Source: an uncultured Eubacteriales bacterium (GTDB lineage Bacteria; Bacillota; Clostridia; Peptostreptococcales; Anaerovoracaceae). Taken from it: 6,082 nt of DNA. Under the pieces are notes generated by a model. That model was not told where the DNA came from. It made no database searches and saw nothing but the letters and a program-made list of their open reading frames with translations. The DNA lies in the NCBI GenBank assembly GCA_902766915.1, contig CACXFN010000052.1, positions 1 through 6,082 on the forward strand, given 5' to 3'. Shown one piece after another: positions 1-5,461 of this stretch. Each line of letters starts with the position of its first letter. The first letter of the stretch is position 1. Made by a program: the position numbers and the translations under genes.

Positions 1-789
1 AGGCATTTCGCCTATTTCTTTCTGTGCACCCTGGATTTCTTCTCTTCTACTTACCTCTCTACCTTTGCTCCATTCCTCCACGCTATCCTTGGCAGATGAA
101 AGGAGAGCACTGTAATCCTTATCAAAATAAGAAATGCCTTCAGGCTTATCTATCCTAACCAAGGCCTTCATATAGCTATCGTTAAATTGATATTTATCGA
201 AGACCTCCGGAACAACCATAATATATCTATTTCCGGGGGTCTGATTCTGAAGGGCATATAGATCAGGATGATATACGATTCCTGTTATTTCAAATGTGTT
301 TTCCTTTATGTACTTCGGACATTCTCCATGGGCATCCGTAACAGTTATGGTTTCTCCAACCTTCATACCCGTTATGGTAGCCAGGTCGCTTTCCAACGCA
401 CATTCATTTTTATTTTCAGGAAGTCTACCTTCTACTATCTCCGCAGTATTTATTCTTTGGGAAAGGGAAACCACGCTTACATTTTCCCTGTCGGAACCTT
501 TGGAGACCTTGCCTTCTGCCAGATATATTCCTTCAACATCTACAACTTCCGGCAATTCGGACAGACTTTGGATATCCGCTTCTCCCAGCAACATTGTTGA
601 TGTGATTTCCAGATCTCTGAAATTAGTCCTTTGATAGAAGCTGTTGGCATTGGCCCTCATTGCTTCCGATGTAAAATTAATGCCCAGATAGGCTGCAACG
701 GCCAAAAGAGCAATTATTGCAATGGAAATGAAAGATATTTTTTCTTTCCAAATGTTTCTTAATGTATCTTTTATTTGAGTCTTCTTCAT
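1..789 (-). CDS. FtsX/MacB-like ABC transporter permease, N-terminal part (truncated by window)
   Basis: This is the membrane subunit partner of the GAF-ABC ATPase just upstream. The frame is open for 263 codons from ATG at 789 to the window edge, so the C-terminus is missing. Residues 1-16 are basic and cytoplasmic (MKKTQIKDTLRNIWKEK). One hydrophobic segment lies at about 18-38. A long soluble, presumably extracellular region follows, resembling the MacB periplasmic-core type domain of FtsX-like permeases, with the pattern 'FRDLEITSTMLL...DIQSLSELPEVVDVEGIY' at 57-89. From about 220 the chain becomes charged and heptad-like, suggesting a coiled coil. The family in Clostridia is typically very long (about 1000 residues or more), so most of the gene lies outside. 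The start codon is 2 nt after the ATPase stop, and I see no strong RBS of its own, so translational coupling is likely. The FtsX-like assignment rests on this topology and the ATPase partner. The substrate cannot be inferred. Confidence 0.85.
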   Translation of the reverse strand, partial: MKKTQIKDTLRNIWKEKISFISIAIIALLAVAAYLGINFTSEAMRANANSFYQRTNFRDLEITSTMLLGEADIQSLSELPEVVDVEGIYLAEGKVSKGSDRENVSVVSLSQRINTAEIVEGRLPENKNECALESDLATITGMKVGETITVTDAHGECPKYIKENTFEITGIVYHPDLYALQNQTPGNRYIMVVPEVFDKYQFNDSYMKALVRIDKPEGISYFDKDYSALLSSAKDSVEEWSKGREVSRREEIQGAQKEIGEMP

Positions 790-791
790 AA

Positions 792-2018
792 TTACCAGAG
801 TATTTCGTCCGCCGTAAGGGGATGTAGATTCCATTTGATGCTAGATATTTTTCCTGACCTAAGTTTGATTACTCTGTTTGCCATTTTGGCAATTTCAGCA
901 TTGTGAGTTACCATGACAACTGTTGTTCCCCGGTTCTTTACGATATCCTCAATAACTCTTAGGACCTCCTGACCGGTTTGAAAATCAAGAGCCGCTGTCG
1001 GCTCATCAGCAAGAATAACCTTTGGATTCTTAACTAATGCTCTTGCTATAGAAACTCGTTGCTGCTGTCCACCGGAAAGCTGGGCCGGGTAGTTTCCGGA
1101 CTTGGCATCCATTCCGACTCTTGATAGGGCATCCATAGCTTCTATTGGATCCTTTGCAATCTCCGCTATGAACTCCACATTTTCAAGGGCAGTAAGATTA
1201 GGCATCAGATTATACGATTGGAATACGAATCCCACATACTGCCTTCTAAACAGAGTCATTTCTTCATCCGATGGATGCGAGTAATCCTTACCTTCTATAA
1301 TGAGCTGTCCATCGGTAAGATAGTCCATTCCACCAATAATGTTCATCATAGTGGATTTACCACACCCGGATTCACCCAGAACCACTACGAATTCATTTTC
1401 ATATATATCCAGATTGATTCCCTTTAGAACCCTGGAAACTCCTTCTCCGGAAGGAAATTCCTTTATCACATTTCTAAGGGAGATAAGTACTACCTTATCC
1501 TCACCGGTATCTACAATGAGACCTTTATCCTCTATTGTGAGAGCAGCTAATGATGCCATTCTTTCACATAGTTGAAGCTCTTCGGCATCGTATAAAGTGC
1601 CGTCCAATTTGTTGATAATCTGCACGCACCCTACGGTCTCATTATGATCTGTAAGGGGAACGCAAACCATGGTCTTGGTTGTAAAGGTATTGTCATCGAA
1701 TACCGTACCCTCGAATCTGGGATCCTCTGCAGCATCCTCAATAATGATGGACTTACCGGTTTCCACAACTATACCCTCTATTCCCGTTCCGACCTCTATA
1801 CTTACCCCGGATATGTCATTGGGTCCCTCATGAAAAACAGGAAAGAGCCTTCCTGTTTTCTTGTCCAGAAACCATAGTATCCCTGCTTCACTTTCCAGCG
1901 CTTTAAGTATAATGTCCAAGCTTCCGGACAGAGCCTCATCCAAGCTCTCAACTTCCAAAAGCTGCTCCATGATCTGCCATGTCGCTTTTGCAAATCTCCT
2001 ATTGTTATCCATAGCCAT
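792..2018 (-). CDS. GAF-domain / ABC ATPase fusion (MacB/LolD-type ATP-binding protein)
   Basis: This is the cytoplasmic ATPase of an FtsX-type transporter, 408 aa, with an extra N-terminal sensor. Residues about 10-165 form a GAF domain, with '[18 protein letters not shown]', '[17 protein letters not shown]', 'VCVPL' and '[12 protein letters not shown]...YDAEE', the last resembling a relaxed NKFDE motif. Residues about 176-395 form a complete ABC cassette: Walker [10 protein letters not shown] (215-223), Q-loop Q267, signature LSGGQQQR (314-321), Walker B VILADEP (334-340), and switch His372. All catalytic residues are present, so it should be active. Typical MacB/LolD ATPases are about 220-250 aa and lack the GAF part. 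An AAAAGGAGGC RBS (2031-2040) lies 13 nt before ATG 2018, a slightly long spacing. A second ATG at 2012 would cost two residues but sits farther away. The gene follows the anchored surface protein by 71 nt with no terminator visible, and precedes the permease by 2 nt. The GAF ligand is unknown. Confidence 0.93.
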   Translation of the reverse strand: MAMDNNRRFAKATWQIMEQLLEVESLDEALSGSLDIILKALESEAGILWFLDKKTGRLFPVFHEGPNDISGVSIEVGTGIEGIVVETGKSIIIEDAAEDPRFEGTVFDDNTFTTKTMVCVPLTDHNETVGCVQIINKLDGTLYDAEELQLCERMASLAALTIEDKGLIVDTGEDKVVLISLRNVIKEFPSGEGVSRVLKGINLDIYENEFVVVLGESGCGKSTMMNIIGGMDYLTDGQLIIEGKDYSHPSDEEMTLFRRQYVGFVFQSYNLMPNLTALENVEFIAEIAKDPIEAMDALSRVGMDAKSGNYPAQLSGGQQQRVSIARALVKNPKVILADEPTAALDFQTGQEVLRVIEDIVKNRGTTVVMVTHNAEIAKMANRVIKLRSGKISSIKWNLHPLTADEILW

Positions 2019-2089
2019 GAGTCTTATTATGCCTCCTTTTCCTGAAAAGCCACTTTTTCATAGCTGTTCATGGTGACCATTTAACATTC

Positions 2090-3823
2090 TCAATTATTAT
2101 TCCTGCTAGGCTTTGCCATTTTTTCTTTATACAACATCCCCAATGAAGCTACTATCAAAGCTACTATCAAAACTCCTATCCATAGAACCGGGTTATTCTC
2201 ATCACCCGTCTTAGGCACTGCTGTAGCAGAGGCCTTGGCTGTAGATGCTGCTTTGGTTGCAGATGCTGTCTTAGTTGTATTTGTTCCTGTAGTTGCTGTC
2301 TGAGATGCGTTTACCCCTGTAGTTGCTGTCTGAGATGTCGGTTTGTTTGATGCGGTCTTCGACTGATTTCCATCTGTTATGCTTGATTCAGCATTCTTGT
2401 TTTCACCATTACCACTACCATTGGTTTCTGTTGGCTGAACTTCTGTTGGTGCGGTCTTTTCCGGTTCAGTTTCAACTGGCTCGGTCTTCTCCGGTTCAGT
2501 TTCAACTGGCTCGGTCTTCTCTGGTTCAGTTTCAACTGGCTCGGTCTTTTCCGGTTCAGTTTCCGTAGACTCCTTCTTCGGAAGTTTTGATGTATAATAG
2601 GTCTCCTGGTGAGAAGAATTACTATTACAATAGCGAGTCTCTGTTCCCTCTTCTTCCTCGGTGGCTTCCTTTGTTACAACCCAATCGCCCCAATCATGCT
2701 CTACTCTGGTTTTTGCTATAAAGGATAACGAGCTTGCTTCACCATCGGAGTATTCTGCAATTTCAAATTCTTCCAGTTCAGCTCCGATTATATCTAAAGA
2801 TTCTTCTGTTACACCCCAGCAATAACCCAGGTCAGGATACATTTCAACATCAAAGTAATAGGTTTGATCTCCTTCAAAGGTTCCTTTGAAAGGTTCATTA
2901 TACTTATCCGGAGATTCTATCCAAAATGCGCCCAAGATACTTAATCTGTTATCGGAGACTGATATATTTGGCCCATTCGTCTGTTCATCCCATTGATTAT
3001 CTGTATAATCTTCATCACCTAACTTATATGCTCTAGACGGAGTATCTGTTTCTTCTCCGCAGACTGGAGGTTCTATAGTTATCTGAAGTTGATCAATGGG
3101 CTTGCTTAGGCAGTAGTAAACGTCAGTATTTTCAAATATGGAATCATAATCATCGATACTATCATAAGCAAGGGCTTCCATCTTATCATCTAAATCAGAG
3201 TATTTATTATATGCAGTTATTGGTTTATATGTACGATACTTATATACATCTGAATATCCCGGGAGAGTAAATAACTCAGTTTCCATAGTGCAGCCTGGGT
3301 CCAGAAGCTTAAGGGCCTCCTCAAATTCAGTTGCTGTAGGAACGTTTTCAATAATGATTGGAGAAAGCTGATCTACGCCATCGATTGTAGAAACATGGAT
3401 CGTCAGTTTATAATACTTCTCCTCCCATAAGCATTTTATTAATCCACCTTTTGAAAAATCAAGGCCCGTTAATATCTCCCCCGGTTTAGCTGTTATAGTC
3501 TTTCCATCCTTATATGTGGTAACCTCAAATCCGGCAAACTCACAGTTTTTAGGAGGTTCGAAAAAAGAATCATGATTGAAATAATGTTTATAAGGCACTT
3601 CCACTCCGCTATACAACTCTATGAGTTCTTCATTCAGTTCTCCACTGGACTCCCATTCGTCAAAATCCGGGATTCCACCATTTAAATCAATGGTGATAAT
3701 AGCGGGATCTCCCCCTTCATCATCGGCAAAAACCGCAATCCCAGATGTGGCAAATATTCCAATTGTCAATAATGTGATTAGTATCATGCTCATAAGAGCT
3801 TTTCCATTTACAAGTCGTTTCAT
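2090..3823 (-). CDS. Secreted, sortase-anchored cell-wall surface protein (VPKTG motif)
   Basis: A 577-aa wall-anchored protein. It has a signal peptide (basic MKRLVNGK, hydrophobic core about 10-30, probable cleavage after VFA, residue 33). Residues about 42-138 resemble an InlB/Listeria-Bacteroides repeat (ITIDLNGG...FAGFEV...LIKCLWE). A second beta-rich region spans about 138-372, including 'QITIEPPVCGEE'. An 'HDWGDWVV...ATEEEEGTETRYC' module, common in Firmicute surface proteins, lies at 376-416. A Glu-Pro-Thr stalk with tandem PEKTEPVETE units spans 417-470, followed by a Thr/Ala/Ser-rich linker. The C-terminus has the sorting signal VPKTGD (536-541), a hydrophobic span (546-564) and a charged tail KEKMAKPSRNNN. 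PKTG-type motifs are used by class B-like sortases in Clostridia (family knowledge); no sortase is in the window. The start is well supported by GGGAGGAG (3831-3838) 7 nt upstream of ATG 3823. I do not recognise a specific function; adhesion or a wall-side partner of the following transporter are both possible. Confidence 0.92.
   Translation of the reverse strand: MKRLVNGKALMSMILITLLTIGIFATSGIAVFADDEGGDPAIITIDLNGGIPDFDEWESSGELNEELIELYSGVEVPYKHYFNHDSFFEPPKNCEFAGFEVTTYKDGKTITAKPGEILTGLDFSKGGLIKCLWEEKYYKLTIHVSTIDGVDQLSPIIIENVPTATEFEEALKLLDPGCTMETELFTLPGYSDVYKYRTYKPITAYNKYSDLDDKMEALAYDSIDDYDSIFENTDVYYCLSKPIDQLQITIEPPVCGEETDTPSRAYKLGDEDYTDNQWDEQTNGPNISVSDNRLSILGAFWIESPDKYNEPFKGTFEGDQTYYFDVEMYPDLGYCWGVTEESLDIIGAELEEFEIAEYSDGEASSLSFIAKTRVEHDWGDWVVTKEATEEEEGTETRYCNSNSSHQETYYTSKLPKKESTETEPEKTEPVETEPEKTEPVETEPEKTEPVETEPEKTAPTEVQPTETNGSGNGENKNAESSITDGNQSKTASNKPTSQTATTGVNASQTATTGTNTTKTASATKAASTAKASATAVPKTGDENNPVLWIGVLIVALIVASLGMLYKEKMAKPSRNNN
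2286..2337 (-). repeat. 22-nt direct repeat in Thr-rich linker
   Basis: A perfect 22-base sequence occurs at 2286-2307 and again at 2316-2337, offset by 30 nt. It encodes the repeated SQTATTG segments around residues 496-513 of the surface protein. The period is a multiple of three, so copy changes keep the frame. It has the same 30-nt period as the stalk repeat nearby. Confidence 0.85.
2453..2562 (-). repeat. 30-bp in-frame tandem repeat (PEKTEPVETE stalk)
   Basis: Three near-identical 30-bp units start at 2461, 2491 and 2521, and partial units flank them on both sides. The copies differ at one or two positions (for example ccgg versus ctgg, and tcttct versus tctttt). They encode the PEKTEPVETE decapeptide from about residue 424 to 457 of the wall protein. 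Such repeats form an extended, negatively charged wall-spanning stalk. The near-identity suggests recent expansion and likely length variation between strains. Confidence 0.95.
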
Positions 3824-3901
3824 AACAATACTCCTCCCTCATTAATGCATTTGTTATGTTTAATAAATATGTCTAAGGAATGAAACCCTCTTATTTTAAT
3901 T

Positions 3902-3951
3902 AATCGTTTTTATTATCGGTTTAACTATCACTTTTACTTATCGTTTTTACT
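3902..3951. repeat. Degenerate 12-13 bp tandem repeat at the 3' end of the AbrB-like gene
   Basis: Four adjacent units are visible on the + strand: AATCGTTTTTAT (3902), TATCGGTTTAAC (3914), TATCACTTTTACT (3926) and TATCGTTTTTACT (3939). They cover the last codons and stop of the small AbrB-like gene and extend toward the surface-protein gene. The unit lengths (12, 12, 13, 13) do not preserve a reading frame. They may be a slippage product or a set of binding sites; the sequence alone does not decide. Confidence 0.6.
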
Positions 3952-4110
3952 GTCGTTATCTATTGAAATAGAAGAAGCATTAATGACAACTATTTCTCCG
4001 GTGTCCTTTTTTACGAAGAGCACCTTGTCACCTGTCTTGACATCCAGCAGTCTTCTAATTTCAACAGGTAGCGTTATCTGTCCATTTGAGGATAATTTGG
4101 CTATATTCAT
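3934..4110 (-). CDS. AbrB/MazE/SpoVT-family small DNA-binding protein
   Basis: A 58-aa protein beginning MNIAKLSSNGQITLPVEIRR, the hallmark of the swapped-hairpin AbrB/SpoVT fold: 'S-NGQITLPVEIRRLLDVKTGDKVLF' at 7-32, then 'GEIVVINASS' at 38-47. Members act as dimeric transcription regulators or as MazE-type antitoxins. The DNA-binding hairpin domain is essentially complete. The C-terminal tail is very short (SISIDNDSKNDK), whereas related clostridial proteins usually continue for another 20-30 residues, from my memory of the family. The tail is encoded by the tandem-repeat tract at 3902-3951, so the gene may have been shortened there. GGGAGGGG (4115-4122) lies 4 nt before ATG 4110, so the start is firm. 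No toxin gene adjoins it, so a regulator is more likely than an antitoxin. The next gene on the same strand is the wall-anchored protein, 110 nt downstream, which is a natural target candidate. Confidence 0.85.
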   Translation of the reverse strand: MNIAKLSSNGQITLPVEIRRLLDVKTGDKVLFVKKDTGEIVVINASSISIDNDSKNDK

Positions 4111-4122
4111 TATTCCCCTCCC

Positions 4123-4141
4123 ATAAATCTAAAGGATTTAT
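4123..4141. promoter_or_regulatory. Perfect palindrome abutting the AbrB-like gene's RBS
   Basis: Inverted repeat ATAAATC (4123-4129), spacer TAAAG, GATTTAT (4135-4141), with 7-bp perfect arms. It touches the RBS (4115-4122) and lies about 30 nt inside the transcript if the promoter call is right. It could be an operator for the dimeric AbrB-like protein (autoregulation) or a weak AT-rich mRNA hairpin near the RBS. The arms are short and AT-rich, so chance is not excluded. Confidence 0.4.
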
Positions 4142-4175
4142 TATAATTATTATTTCTTTGAGATTCTTTAGTTAC

Positions 4176-4204
4176 AATATAAGAATAACACTTCTGTCAC
4201 ACAA
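4176..4204 (-). promoter_or_regulatory. Candidate sigma-A promoter of the AbrB-like gene
   Basis: On the minus strand, TTGTGT (-35, 4199-4204) is followed by a 17-bp spacer and TATATT (-10, 4176-4181). The -10 matches TATAAT at 5 of 6 positions; the -35 is weak (3 of 6), so an activator may be needed. A leader of about 60 nt would precede the ATG. Confidence 0.4.
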
Positions 4205-4240
4205 TTACAAGCCCTTTTATCATTTTTTTATAAAAAAAAC

Positions 4241-4257
4241 GTTAAATAAAGGTTAAA
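4241..4257. repeat. 11-bp-spaced direct repeat (possible OmpR-family regulator site)
   Basis: GTTAAA occurs at 4241-4246 and 4252-4257. On the minus strand this reads TTTAAC-N5-TTTAAC, and a looser copy (GTTTAT) lies at 4264. An 11-bp period with N5 spacing is the architecture of PhoP/WalR-type boxes in Firmicutes (established for those regulators). The repeat lies about 37-53 bp upstream of the candidate -35 of the AbrB-like gene. The tract is AT-rich, so this is tentative. Confidence 0.35.
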
Positions 4258-4269
4258 TAAAAAGTTTAT

Positions 4270-4338
4270 AAAAAAAACCGAGTCATAAGGCGTCCTCCAA
4301 AAGTCTAACTCTTGGGGCTCACCTCATGGACCCGGGTT
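4270..4338 (-). terminator. Large hairpin plus T-run, terminator of the ohrR-gpx operon
   Basis: Read on the minus strand, the arm at 4338-4322 pairs with the arm at 4290-4276, giving 15 pairs with two G-U wobbles and two single-base bulges. A run of eight T follows directly (4277-4270). The interior holds a second hairpin, CCAAAAG (4297-4303) with CTCTTGG (4309-4315). It sits about 60 nt beyond the gpx stop, as expected for an intrinsic terminator. The stem is longer and more elaborate than most terminators, so it might also be a dispersed structured repeat or a small RNA. Confidence 0.75.
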
Positions 4339-4397
4339 ATATTACACCTTTCCTTTTGCCTTCTCTAAACTAAATATAGTTTTGAGAGATCAAAGAA

Positions 4398-4943
4398 TTA
4401 TAATGCTGCTTTAACGGCATTTTTAACTTCATCCATATCTACTGTTGGCTCGAAACGTGCAATTACGTTACCTTCCCTGTCGATGAGGAATTTGGTGAAG
4501 TTCCAGCCGATATTTGTTTTGTCGCCGTACTTCTTGTTGTTTTGAGCAGCGAACTTGTTGAGAGCGGCGTTCTTAATGCCTTTGCCGAAGCCCTCGAAGG
4601 GCTTCTCGGATGCGAGATATGTGAATAGCGGATCGGCAGTCTCACCGTTTACGTCAATCTTTGCGAACTGCGGGAACTCTGTTCCGAACTTAAGGGTGCA
4701 GAATTCGTGGATTTCGTCGTCCGTTCCGGGAGCCTGGTTTGCAAACTGGTTGCATGGGAAGTCCAGAATCTCCAGTCCCTGATCTCTGAGCTCCTTATAC
4801 ATTGCTTCCAGCGGTTCATAATGCGGTGTGAATCCGCAGCCTGTTGCGGTATTTACAATGAGGAGCACTTTACCCTCAAAATCTTTTAGGCTTACATCAT
4901 TACCTGTTCTGTCTTTTACTGTGAAATTATATACTTTGCTCAT
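4398..4943 (-). CDS. gpx: Glutathione peroxidase-family thiol peroxidase (Cys type)
   Basis: Reduces hydrogen peroxide and organic hydroperoxides in the cytoplasm; bacterial Cys-type members generally use thioredoxin rather than glutathione (family knowledge). The 181-aa protein has the full family pattern: 'LLIVNTATGCGFTPHYEPLEAMY' with peroxidatic Cys36 in place of selenocysteine, 'LEILDFPCNQFANQAPG' with Cys64 and catalytic Gln70, 'EFCTLKFGTEFPQFAKIDVNG' with Cys82 at the resolving-Cys position of thioredoxin-dependent members, and 'WNFTKFLIDREGNV' with Trp147 and Asn148. All catalytic residues are present. ATG 4943 is chosen because GGAGGT (4951-4956) is 7 nt upstream. A longer TTG start at 4958 would place the RBS inside the coding region. 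It lies 15 nt after the OhrR-like gene, so the two are co-transcribed and peroxide-inducible expression is expected. Confidence 0.95.
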   Translation of the reverse strand: MSKVYNFTVKDRTGNDVSLKDFEGKVLLIVNTATGCGFTPHYEPLEAMYKELRDQGLEILDFPCNQFANQAPGTDDEIHEFCTLKFGTEFPQFAKIDVNGETADPLFTYLASEKPFEGFGKGIKNAALNKFAAQNNKKYGDKTNIGWNFTKFLIDREGNVIARFEPTVDMDEVKNAVKAAL

Positions 4944-4950
4944 TTTATTT

Positions 4951-4956
4951 ACCTCC
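4951..4956 (-). promoter_or_regulatory. gpx ribosome binding site, deciding the start codon
   Basis: GGAGGT on the minus strand, 7 nt before ATG 4943, within the 15-nt gap after the ohrR stop. It excludes the upstream in-frame TTG at 4958, which overlaps this site. Confidence 0.85.
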
Positions 4957-4958
4957 AA

Positions 4959-5399
4959 TTATTTTCTTTGAGTCTCCAGCAATTCATGTAGCATGCTGTG
5001 TAATTTGATCCTCTTTTCTATTGGCAAGTCTATGCAGGAGCCAATTTGTCCGGGTATATTCTTTGCTTTTTTCTGCAGGTCGCGTCCCTTCCTGGTTAGG
5101 CTGATTATCACAACTCTGTCGTCGCTTTCACTTCGTTTTCTTTCTATGTAACCCGCCTGCTCCATTTTCTTTAGCATGGGAGAGAGCGTTCCGTTATCCA
5201 GCATGAGTCTTTCGCCAATTTCACCGACCGTGATTCCGTCCTCTTCCCAGAGAACCAAAAACGCCAGATACTGGGTGTATGTCAAACCCAGCGGTTTAAG
5301 TAGCGGCGTGTAAAGGTTAGTGACACATCTTGATGCTGCATAGAGTGCAAAACAAAGCTGGTTATCTAATTTCATTGCCTCATGAAAATCGTATTGCAT
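4959..5399 (-). CDS. ohrR: OhrR-type MarR-family organic-peroxide-sensing repressor
   Basis: A 146-aa winged-helix repressor, close in length and sequence to Bacillus subtilis OhrR (147 aa, from memory). 'MKLDNQLCFALYAASR' carries Cys16, equivalent to the peroxide-sensing Cys15. Tyr30 and Tyr41 match the two Tyr residues that contact it. The DNA-binding part is at about 57-102: 'VGEIGERLMLDNGTLSPMLKKMEQAGYIERKRS', wing 'ESDDRVVIISLT'. Further cysteines at 25 and 122 exist; Cys122 lies about where the resolving Cys of two-Cys OhrR proteins (Xanthomonas type) occurs, so disulfide-based sensing is possible (inference). RBS GAGGT (5407-5411) sits 7 nt before ATG 5399. A strong promoter with an overlapping palindrome lies upstream, implying autorepression. 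OhrR usually controls ohr; here the downstream gene is gpx, which makes biological sense as an alternative peroxide-reducing target. Confidence 0.92.
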   Translation of the reverse strand: MQYDFHEAMKLDNQLCFALYAASRCVTNLYTPLLKPLGLTYTQYLAFLVLWEEDGITVGEIGERLMLDNGTLSPMLKKMEQAGYIERKRSESDDRVVIISLTRKGRDLQKKAKNIPGQIGSCIDLPIEKRIKLHSMLHELLETQRK

Positions 5400-5415
5400 A
5401 AATCTTACCTCGTTT

Positions 5416-5448
5416 TATATTTGATACAATTATATTTTATCAAATATA
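5416..5448. promoter_or_regulatory. Candidate OhrR operator (inverted repeat over the ohrR -10)
   Basis: Perfect 11-bp arms, TATATTTGATA (5416-5426) and TATCAAATATA (5438-5448), are separated by 11 bp. The repeat covers the -10 hexamer, so a bound dimer would block RNA polymerase. Within it, TACAATT (5425-5431) equals one half-site of the known B. subtilis OhrR operator (TACAATT/AATTGTA type, from memory); the other half is degenerate. Thus either the wide palindrome or the inner partial one may be the true site. Confidence 0.65.
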
Positions 5449-5461
5449 TTTTATCTGTCAA
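5434..5461 (-). promoter_or_regulatory. Sigma-A promoter of the ohrR-gpx operon
   Basis: On the minus strand, TTGACA (-35, 5456-5461, perfect) is followed by a 16-bp spacer and TAAAAT (-10, 5434-5439, 5 of 6). A transcript starting near 5427 would give a leader of about 28 nt before ATG 5399. The -10 lies inside the inverted repeat. Confidence 0.75.

Noticed and set aside
268..634. Two overlapping plus-strand open frames of about 110 codons
   Set aside because: They are antisense to the permease, whose frame is open through the whole region with a clear signal-anchor and domain pattern. They have no RBS and no recognisable family.
2286..2562. Possible CRISPR array from regular 30-bp repeats
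   Set aside because: The units are directly abutting, coding and lack unique spacers; they are surface-protein stalk repeats.
2323..2568. Plus-strand open frame with a repetitive LARSFPVQFQ-like peptide
   Set aside because: It is the antisense reading of the 30-bp stalk repeats in the wall-protein gene; the repetition is inherited from that gene.
3841..3901. Promoter directly upstream of the wall-protein gene
   Set aside because: The tract is AT-rich with TAGACA-like and TAAAAT-like words, but no pair has an acceptable spacing, so no specific promoter can be supported.
3934..4110. Antitoxin of a MazEF/AbrB-type toxin-antitoxin pair
   Set aside because: There is no toxin-sized partner gene next to it; the neighbours are a wall protein downstream and a terminator upstream.
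4270..4338. Riboswitch or T-box leader
   Set aside because: No T-box motif or known aptamer core was recognised, and the element lies at the end of an operon rather than in a leader close to a start codon.
4363..4388. Inverted repeat CTCTAAACTA / TAGTTTTGAGAG just after gpx as terminator
   Set aside because: The 10-pair stem has a two-base bulge and no T-run on either strand. The hairpin at 4270-4338 is a far better terminator. It may still protect the mRNA 3' end.
4398..4958. Longer gpx form starting at TTG 4958 (five extra residues)
   Set aside because: The GGAGGT site at 4951-4956 would lie inside the coding region; ATG 4943 has ideal spacing and matches the family N-terminus.
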